Assembly (NCBI RefSeq): GCF_900465055.1
Contig: NZ_LS483250.1
Span: 1,612,001-1,676,000, forward strand
Length of the DNA stretch: 64,000 nucleotides
Reading direction: 5' to 3'
Origin: Moritella yayanosii
GTDB lineage: Bacteria; Pseudomonadota; Gammaproteobacteria; Enterobacterales; Moritellaceae
Notes under the pieces: model-generated
Told to the model about the DNA's origin: nothing
The model's input: only the letters and a program-made list of their open reading frames with translations
The model's database searches: none
Part shown: positions 61,985 through 64,000 of the stretch, in pieces
Numbering within the stretch: the first letter of the stretch is position 1
Layout of the letters: each line of letters begins with the position of its first letter
Made by a program: the position numbers and the translations under genes

Positions 61985-63253
61985 TTAGAAACGATAGAAG
62001 CTCTGCAACATAACGGCACTTTTATCAGGATACAGATCAACCCCTGCCATCCCAGCACCTTTTGCCAACGAATCGTCACCCGTCACCTGAGTAAGATAAT
62101 ATTCAAGCCGCACACTGAACTCATTACCCGCAATCGGTAAACCGTATTTCAAGCCAATAGTATAAGTGTGTAATTCACCCAAGCGATAATCTGCGGTCAT
62201 GTATTCCGGTATTGGCTGGTTTTCATCAAGATAGACTCGATAGAAGTCAGCCGCTTGCTGGCTATAATAACGGAGATGCGGTTCAATGAAATGCTGATTT
62301 GAAAGTTGTACTCGCCATTTACTATCAATGGTATGTGACGTTATGCCCCAGTCATCCCAAAAATAGCGATAGCTAACATCCAGCACTTGACCCGATGGCT
62401 GTATATTGTATTTAGTACGCCAAAATAGGCTTTGTTTGGTGCGCTGGTCAGGTCGATTCTCATACACATAATCATTCGCCCAACCATTACTGTCAACCAC
62501 CGATAAGATTTTAAAGGGGTCTGTTTGATAACCACTGACATCACTAATCGAATAATTTAATTGCATCAGTGTTTGACGATCAATGACTTGTGTAACACCT
62601 AAGAGGAGATCAAGGGTTTGCTTAGTATCAGAATCCGTTAAACGGTTGTTGGCATCATCAACCGAAACACCTGGATCTGGGATACCGCCTTCTGGTTCAA
62701 TAGTATCGTAGGCATAAGCAAAGCCGACAGATGCCGTGGTATTACGATTATTAAAATCACGCGCCAGCGCACTGTTGATCGATAAAGAAAGGTAATCATA
62801 TTCTTTAGACACGTTTGCGCCACCAGAATATAACCAAAAACGGCTTAACTGCTGTTGGTATTGAGTGCTGAGTGCAACGCGGGTATCGTGGAAAGTATCA
62901 TCAAGTGGCGTTTCACCAGCAGCGGTAGTGTAAGTACCATTGCCTGATGGTCGGGTAAATGTCTGCGCCCTATTTTGAGGCACTGCACCATTGGGTGAAG
63001 CACCGGTCAGTACATCGATAACACCTTTAACATTAATACTGCGCTCGTCATCGATTTGCTTAGTGAGAGAAAGTGCACCTTCATAGACTTGTACTTGATT
63101 ATCACTCTCAGCATAAATCAACAGACCAACATCAACATCCCAGCTATCGAGGTCTGGCGGCTGAGCTGTCGCAGGTGCTGCAAGTGCACATGTCGCTGCC
63201 GCAAGTGTCATTGAAATGTTAGTAAAGGTCTTACTTTTTCTTTTTAGTTGCAT
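61985..63253 (-). CDS. DUF3570 outer-membrane-like protein with flavinylation-type motif
   Basis: A 422-residue exported protein: signal peptide ending near APATAQ, then a beta-rich body with alternating aromatic residues (VGLLIYAESDNQVQVYEGAL, YRYFWDDWGI, LRYYSQQAADFYRVY) and a terminal Phe (MLQSFYRF), as outer-membrane barrels have. It matches DUF3570. Near residues 80-86 it reads D-V-L-T-G-A-S (63016-62996), which fits the Dxx[ST]GA[ST] pattern of ApbE substrates. The first codon overlaps the DUF4266 stop (ATG 63253), so the two are translationally coupled. Covalent FMN on this protein is inference. Confidence 0.75.
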   Translation of the reverse strand: MQLKRKSKTFTNISMTLAAATCALAAPATAQPPDLDSWDVDVGLLIYAESDNQVQVYEGALSLTKQIDDERSINVKGVIDVLTGASPNGAVPQNRAQTFTRPSGNGTYTTAAGETPLDDTFHDTRVALSTQYQQQLSRFWLYSGGANVSKEYDYLSLSINSALARDFNNRNTTASVGFAYAYDTIEPEGGIPDPGVSVDDANNRLTDSDTKQTLDLLLGVTQVIDRQTLMQLNYSISDVSGYQTDPFKILSVVDSNGWANDYVYENRPDQRTKQSLFWRTKYNIQPSGQVLDVSYRYFWDDWGITSHTIDSKWRVQLSNQHFIEPHLRYYSQQAADFYRVYLDENQPIPEYMTADYRLGELHTYTIGLKYGLPIAGNEFSVRLEYYLTQVTGDDSLAKGAGMAGVDLYPDKSAVMLQSFYRF

Positions 63254-63456
63254 CCGCAACCTCCCCCAGCAAAACTACCGCCGCCGCTAGAGCCTTCTTT
63301 ACTGAAATAAGTGTGGTCCTCAAAACCCATTTCCATCGGGTTTTCCACAAGCTGCATTTCAGGTTTCGCCAGCAAGTCACGTTCCCAAGGTTTTACCCCG
63401 AGTGACGTACACGCGGTCAGGCTTAGGATGCTGACTAATAATAAAATCCGTCTCAT
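63244..63456 (-). CDS. DUF4266 lipoprotein with Cys-rich tail
   Basis: A 70-residue lipoprotein with lipobox SLTACT (Cys16). The mature part has VKPWERDLLAKPEM and MGFEDHTYFSKEGSSGGG, then ends GGGCGCN. The W-E-R-x-x-L-A-x-x-x-M and H-x-Y-x-S-x-E motifs are the DUF4266 signature. Two cysteines sit in the last four residues on a flexible Gly-rich arm, suited to redox exchange or binding of a cofactor or metal. It overlaps the DUF3570 gene and follows the TlpA-like gene by about 75 bases. Function unknown. Confidence 0.8.
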   Translation of the reverse strand: MRRILLLVSILSLTACTSLGVKPWERDLLAKPEMQLVENPMEMGFEDHTYFSKEGSSGGGSFAGGGCGCN

Positions 63457-63531
63457 AAAGCGCCTCCACCACTAATTAATTAACTAACGTCATCAAAATT
63501 AACTCAATCAGGTATAACTCTCAAGTAACAG

Positions 63532-64000
63532 CTAGTCCTGAGGTAATAACGACAAGATCTCGGCTTCGTATGTATCTAACTCTGCTAATCTAAAACCGAC
63601 ATGCTTATAAACAATCTCGCCCTTCTTATTAAGTATAAATGAATTAGGCAATCCCATGATTTCATATTGCTCAGCGACAATACCTTGTGGGTCAAACGCA
63701 ATGGTCAATTTATTCGGGTAACGCTGTAAGAATTTAGTCGCTAAAATAGACTCTTGATCCATATTAATGGCAATAATTTCAAATCCTTGTTCGCCATATT
63801 TCGCTACCATCTTATCCATCCACGGAAATGAACGAATACAGGGTGTACACCAAGATGCCCAAAAATCCACTAACACCACCTTGCCACGATAGTCAGCAAG
63901 ATTCACTCGCGTATTATCAACACCTGGTAAGTTAAATGTTGGCGCTTGGCTCACTTTATTTTCAATAACACTCACAGTGCTTTCGGCAAACGTGACGGTA
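63532..64000 (-). CDS. TlpA-like thioredoxin, 5' end cut by window
   Basis: At least 156 residues of an exported thiol-disulfide protein. The frame is open to the window edge: before the in-frame GTG at 63975 it reads TVTFAEST, which looks like the end of a signal peptide, so the true start is outside. The active site is DFWASWCTPCIRSFPWMDKM (WCTPC) and the cis-Pro lies in IMGLPNSFIL. It begins the same-strand run TlpA-like, DUF4266, DUF3570, ApbE. It could reduce the terminal cysteines of the DUF4266 lipoprotein; that is inference. Confidence 0.85.
   Translation of the reverse strand, partial: TVTFAESTVSVIENKVSQAPTFNLPGVDNTRVNLADYRGKVVLVDFWASWCTPCIRSFPWMDKMVAKYGEQGFEIIAINMDQESILATKFLQRYPNKLTIAFDPQGIVAEQYEIMGLPNSFILNKKGEIVYKHVGFRLAELDTYEAEILSLLPQD

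Overview
This 64 kb window reads as chromosome from a marine gammaproteobacterium of the Vibrionales/Alteromonadales kind, most likely Moritella or a close relative. That assignment is inferred from gene content and protein style (uspB, emrD, dinG-yfcA-priC-rsmS, helD, an scs operon, DUF3622 and DUF4250 proteins, an RstAB-like pair) and from the AT-rich base composition. No single marker proves the genus. I saw no rRNA, tRNA or CRISPR array.

Layout, left to right. 0-9 kb holds emrD (drug efflux), uspB, a fadD-type acyl-CoA ligase, a two-component system and a lipoprotein with a ClpP-like domain and an RTX-like tail. 9-15 kb is a replication and repair block: dinG, a yfcA-like permease, priC, rsmS (50 codons) and helD, followed by a Wzy/WaaL-like membrane protein. 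16.3-19.5 kb carries a two-gene module that resembles phage O/P or DnaT-like replication initiators, with a divergent unknown gene carrying a zinc-finger-like cysteine cluster. 19.7-24 kb is an scsABCD-type periplasmic disulfide operon, with a piece of an aerotaxis receptor abutting its 3' end. 24-30 kb mixes small conserved genes, a broken leucine-rich-repeat kinase, yccF, a yddG-like exporter and a parvulin.

30-39.4 kb is a plastic region. It contains an intact IS21-family element (30225-32828, 5-bp target duplication), an intact IS4-family element (35051-36466, 10-bp target duplication), fragments of GNAT and VOC genes, a frameshifted YafQ toxin, a formate/nitrite-type channel and an AraC regulator. 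39.4-41.6 kb is an AT-rich island: a glycine-zipper, LysM-like protein with a small membrane partner, which looks like an effector/immunity pair, then a gene whose membrane-anchor frame and main frame meet at a classical slippery heptamer. 41.6-46.6 kb is sbcCD.

46.7-60 kb is ordinary accessory chromosome: MBL-fold and M48 hydrolases, an MFS pump with a divergent LysR gene and a perfect 14-bp inverted repeat, queC, an SdaC-like transporter, AraC plus LysE genes, GNATs, a tryptophanyl-tRNA synthetase with a structured leader, and a D-2-hydroxyacid dehydrogenase. Several degraded remnants lie between them.

60.9-64 kb is the most interesting cluster. It encodes a TlpA-like thioredoxin (cut by the window edge), a Cys-tailed DUF4266 lipoprotein, a DUF3570 outer-membrane protein and an ApbE flavin transferase. 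The DUF3570 protein carries a D-V-L-T-G-A-S motif that fits the ApbE flavinylation consensus. This suggests an uncharacterised extracytoplasmic redox system in which an outer-membrane barrel could carry covalent FMN.
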